Source: Paenibacillus sp. FJAT-26967 (GTDB lineage: Bacteria > Bacillota > Bacilli > Paenibacillales > NBRC-103111). Taken from it: a DNA stretch of 64,000 nucleotides. Where the stretch lies: assembly GCF_001541095.1 (NCBI RefSeq), contig NZ_LMXH01000001.1, forward strand, positions 2,235,930 to 2,299,929, written 5' to 3'. Numbering within the stretch: position 1 is the stretch's first letter; each line of letters opens with the position of its first letter. Positions 61,428-64,000 of the stretch are shown one piece after another. Under the pieces are notes generated by a model. That model saw nothing but the letters and a program-made list of their open reading frames with translations, was not told where the DNA came from and searched no databases. A program made the translations under genes and the position numbers.

Positions 61428-63650
61428 ATGGAAACGGGTGTTTCTGCTGTTAAACGAAAATTGGTGCTGGAAGGTCTGGATTGCGCGAACTGTGCTTTGA
61501 AAATCGAGAACGGTGTTCAGAAAATTGATGGGGTTTGGGCTTGTTCGGTGAATTTTGCAAACCAGACGTTAACTGTAGAGATGGCGCCGGAACGTTCGGA
61601 TGACATTCTTGAGCAGACGAAGAAAAAGATTCGTACACTTGAGCCTGGTATAAAAGTAGTGGAATATGGAATGGGGGGAAGCCGAAAAAGAGGACCTTCC
61701 GAACATAATCACGCCCACGATCATAATCACAGCCATGATCACTTTGCCGAAGCAGCGGATGATGGCCACGGACATACTCATGACCATGGATCGCAAGGCA
61801 TTAAAATCATCGCCGCACGGCTGATTGCAGGACTTCTCGTTGGGGCGGCGGCGTTCGCATTAACCTTGAGCCCGGAACTTGAACTGATCCTGTTTTTTGC
61901 CTCCTATCTCATTGTGGGCGGAGATATTGTTTTCAAAGCACTGAAGAACATCGTAAGAGGTCAAGTGTTCGATGAATATTTCCTCATGTCGATCGCGACT
62001 GTCGGTGCTTTTGCAATTGGAGAGTATCCCGAAGGCGTAGCTGTTATGCTCTTTTATCAGGTTGGCGAGCTGTTCCAAAGCATTGCAGTCAACCGGTCGC
62101 GGAAATCGATCAGTGCGCTGATGGATATCAGACCCGATTTTGCTAATTTGAAAACAGCCGGCGGAATCAAACGAGTGAGTCCGGAGGAAGTGCGGATCGG
62201 CGATTCCATTGTCGTGCGACCCGGTGAAAAGGTCCCTCTAGACGGCAAAGTCATCGAGGGGAATTCAGCAATGGATACCTCCGCTTTGACCGGCGAGTCC
62301 GTGCCGCGTGAAGTGACTGCGGGGGAGGATGTGCTGAGCGGCTTCGTCAATAAAAACGGGGTTCTGACGGTCGAAGTTTCGAAAGTATTTGGGGAGTCAA
62401 CTGTCGCCAAAATTTTGGACTTGGTGGAAAACGCGAGCAGTAAAAAGGCGCCGACTGAAAACTTTATTACGAAGTTTGCACGTTACTATACGCCTTTTGT
62501 CGTTATTGTAGCCGTGATGCTGGCCGTTTTGCCGCCCCTGCTCTTGAGTGGAGCGACTTTCACGGATTGGGTGTACCGGGCTTTGGTGTTCCTAGTGATT
62601 TCCTGCCCCTGTGCACTGGTGGTTTCAATACCGCTCGGCTTCTTCGGCGGCATCGGGGCTTCCTCGAAGAACGGCGTCCTAGTAAAGGGCAGCAATTATC
62701 TGGAAGCGTTGAATGACGTCAAATACGTTGTATTTGATAAAACGGGAACGCTGACTAAAGGTGCATTTAAAGTAACCGGTATTTATCCGCAAAACGGAGG
62801 AACCGAAGGAGAGCTGCTACGCCAGGCAGCTTTTGCCGAAATGCACTCCACCCATCCGATTGCAGAGTCCATCAGGGAAGCTTACGGACAGGAATTAAAT
62901 GAAGAGTTGCTTTCGGATTACGATGAAATATCGGGACACGGCATCCAGGTTATGTTCGAAGGCAAGCAAGTGCTGGCTGGGAACGCAAAGCTCATGAAAC
63001 GGGAAAATGTCGATTTCGCTGCACCATCCGAACTCGGCACACTCGTGCATATTGCGATTGACAAACAATATGCCGGTTATTTGGTTATTGCCGACGAGGT
63101 CAAAGAGGACTCGGCCAAGGCGATTCGTCTGCTAAAAGATCTCGGCGTAAAGAAGATTGTTATGCTAACGGGAGACATCAAGGCAGTAGGTGAGGCGGTC
63201 GGCAAAAAATTAGGTGTGGACGAGGTTCGGTCCGAACTGCTGCCGCAGCAGAAGGTCGAAGAGCTGGAGAAGATCGACCGTCAAAAATCGAGCAAAGAAA
63301 AGATCGTATTCGTCGGGGACGGCATCAACGACACGCCGGTTTTGGCCAGAGCGGACGTAGGCGTGGCAATGGGGGGCCTCGGGTCCGATGCGGCCATTGA
63401 AGCCGCTGATATCGTCATCATGACTGACGAGCCTTCCAAGCTGGCTTCCGCGATCTATATTGCGAAGAGAACCCGGCGCATTGTATGGCAGAACATCCTT
63501 TTTGCACTGCTCGTCAAAGCGGTCTTCCTGCTCTTGGGCGCGTTCGGAATTGCGACCATGTGGGAAGCGGTATTCTCTGATGTGGGTGTCACCCTGCTCG
63601 CCGTGTTGAACGCCATGCGCGTATTGAAGATCAAACCTAATTTGGTTTAA
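61428..63650 (+). CDS. cadA: Zn/Cd/Pb-exporting P1B-type ATPase
   Basis: A 740-residue P-type ATPase; ATG 61428. It has an N-terminal HMA domain with GLDC19xxC22, a His-rich stretch at ~92-123 (HNHAHDHNHSHDH, HGHTHDHG), eight expected membrane segments, the ion-selectivity motif CPC in VISCPCALVVS (~393-395), phosphorylation site D437-KTGTLT, and the hinge GDGINDTPVLARADVGVAMG. The HMA, CPC and His-rich features fit the P1B-2 Zn2+/Cd2+/Pb2+ exporters (CadA/ZntA). It pumps metal out of the cytosol. The operator upstream implies an ArsR/SmtB-type repressor, but no such gene is adjacent. Confidence 0.95.
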   Translation: METGVSAVKRKLVLEGLDCANCALKIENGVQKIDGVWACSVNFANQTLTVEMAPERSDDILEQTKKKIRTLEPGIKVVEYGMGGSRKRGPSEHNHAHDHNHSHDHFAEAADDGHGHTHDHGSQGIKIIAARLIAGLLVGAAAFALTLSPELELILFFASYLIVGGDIVFKALKNIVRGQVFDEYFLMSIATVGAFAIGEYPEGVAVMLFYQVGELFQSIAVNRSRKSISALMDIRPDFANLKTAGGIKRVSPEEVRIGDSIVVRPGEKVPLDGKVIEGNSAMDTSALTGESVPREVTAGEDVLSGFVNKNGVLTVEVSKVFGESTVAKILDLVENASSKKAPTENFITKFARYYTPFVVIVAVMLAVLPPLLLSGATFTDWVYRALVFLVISCPCALVVSIPLGFFGGIGASSKNGVLVKGSNYLEALNDVKYVVFDKTGTLTKGAFKVTGIYPQNGGTEGELLRQAAFAEMHSTHPIAESIREAYGQELNEELLSDYDEISGHGIQVMFEGKQVLAGNAKLMKRENVDFAAPSELGTLVHIAIDKQYAGYLVIADEVKEDSAKAIRLLKDLGVKKIVMLTGDIKAVGEAVGKKLGVDEVRSELLPQQKVEELEKIDRQKSSKEKIVFVGDGINDTPVLARADVGVAMGGLGSDAAIEAADIVIMTDEPSKLASAIYIAKRTRRIVWQNILFALLVKAVFLLLGAFGIATMWEAVFSDVGVTLLAVLNAMRVLKIKPNLV

Positions 63651-63781
63651 AAGAGTACCCTGACGGCTGTTCATTCGTTAGGATAACTCGGCCTTGTTCG
63701 GGGAAATGGATCGCAAAATCTTGCTTGATCGTAAATGAAGCAACCAAACAAGGACTGTCCCGCAATGATATGCTCCCCTTT

Positions 63782-63815
63782 AAGTAGACAGGTTTAATAA
63801 ATAAACCGACTACTT
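63782..63815 (+). other. Hairpin in the IS leader just upstream of the transposase ribosome binding site
   Basis: AAGTAG (63782-63787) and GGTTTA (63791-63796) pair with TAAACC (63802-63807) and CTACTT (63810-63815), interrupted by a small internal loop. The stem ends right before GGAGGGGG (63816-63823). In many IS elements such leader structures reduce expression from outside transcripts. The left end of the element probably lies near 63756 (TGTCCCGCAATG), but this could not be confirmed. Confidence 0.5.
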
Positions 63816-63832
63816 GGAGGGGGCATTTCTTT

Positions 63833-64000
63833 TTGGCATACATACATGAATATAATGGGACCGAGAAAATGGCGATCATAGAGGAGCTTCAAACAGGTGA
63901 AGCCACTCGGAAGGAGATCGCCGACAAATACAACATCAGTGTAGGTACACTGGTGAAATGGCGGCATCGGTATGAGTTATACGGGATTGAAGGATTGGAA
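63833..64000 (+). mobile_element. IS3-like element: 5' part of transposase OrfA (runs off the right edge)
   Basis: From TTG 63833, with GGAGGGGG at 63816-63823, the frame is open to the window end (56 codons). It reads LAYIHEYNGTEKMAIIEELQ, then TGEATRKEIADKYNISVGTL and VKWRHRYELYGIEGLE. This is the N-terminal helix-turn-helix of IS3/IS150-group OrfA transposases. The remaining OrfA and OrfB and the right inverted repeat are outside the window. Confidence 0.8.

Noticed and set aside
61690..61800. Dense CAT/CAC/GAT repeats inside cadA
   Set aside because: They encode the His-rich metal-binding stretch common in Zn/Cd ATPases, so no separate repeat element is needed.
63637..63879. Minus-strand frame overlapping the cadA end and the IS leader, with a protein-like stretch (SFTIKQDFAIHFPEQGRVI)
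   Set aside because: It may be the tail of a gene cut by the IS, but it crosses the IS boundary and I know no matching family; not enough support.

Overview
The window looks like chromosomal DNA from a Paenibacillus-type member of the Bacillales. I infer this from strong AGGAGG-type ribosome binding sites with frequent GTG and TTG starts, dense rho-independent terminators, a YesN/YesM-type two-component pair beside a sugar ABC importer, and a large secreted multidomain enzyme under a c-di-GMP riboswitch. No rRNA, tRNA or CRISPR array was seen.

Layout. (1) 1-3.5 kb: the 3' end of a TcA-like (Tc toxin) gene, a cysteine-rich Hint-domain protein with a degenerate M48-like region, and a small zinc-ribbon-like protein, read as one operon. 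(2) 3.5-11.3 kb: small accessory and resistance-type genes (penicillin-binding serine hydrolase, TetR/GNAT operon, PadR-DUF4180, alpha/beta hydrolase with divergent TetR, RidA-like protein, phosphotransferase) with several gene remnants. (3) 11.6-17 kb: a class I c-di-GMP riboswitch and terminator ahead of a 1720-residue M60-like secreted metallopeptidase with carbohydrate-binding modules. (4) 17-19 kb: a decayed epimerase gene and a kinase-like gene. (5) 19.2-29.3 kb: a glycan-use locus with substrate-binding lipoprotein, two permeases, a cytosolic GH89 alpha-N-acetylglucosaminidase, YesN/YesM regulators, a lipoprotein and a secreted GH16 glucanase. (6) 29.8-38 kb: a solo tyrosine recombinase followed by stress and resistance genes: ArsR, bifunctional glutathione synthetase GshF, rifampin phosphotransferase, and a tandem-MerR regulator divergent from an unknown gene. 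(7) 38.3-49 kb: TetR/MMPL efflux, HxlR/quinone reductase, LysR-rhodanese-DppA, a PadR-pentapeptide-ABC efflux operon, and a DNA alkylation repair protein.

(8) 49.3-59.4 kb is the most striking part. Seven close-set co-directional genes appear to build and export a sulfated, possibly acylated surface glycan. They are a sulfotransferase/coiled-coil/GT4 fusion, a GT-A glycosyltransferase, an acyltransferase-3/Wzm permease fusion, a Wzt/TPR/sulfotransferase fusion, APS kinase CysC (makes the sulfate donor PAPS), a PMT-like integral membrane glycosyltransferase and a small membrane-anchored protein. Fusing modification enzymes directly to both halves of an ABC glycan exporter is, as far as I know, unusual and suggests sulfation and acylation coupled to export.

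(9) 59.6-64 kb: a VOC protein, a methyltransferase gene broken by a single in-frame TAG, a CadA-type metal ATPase behind an ArsR/SmtB-family 12-2-12 operator, and the start of an IS3-like element running off the right edge.
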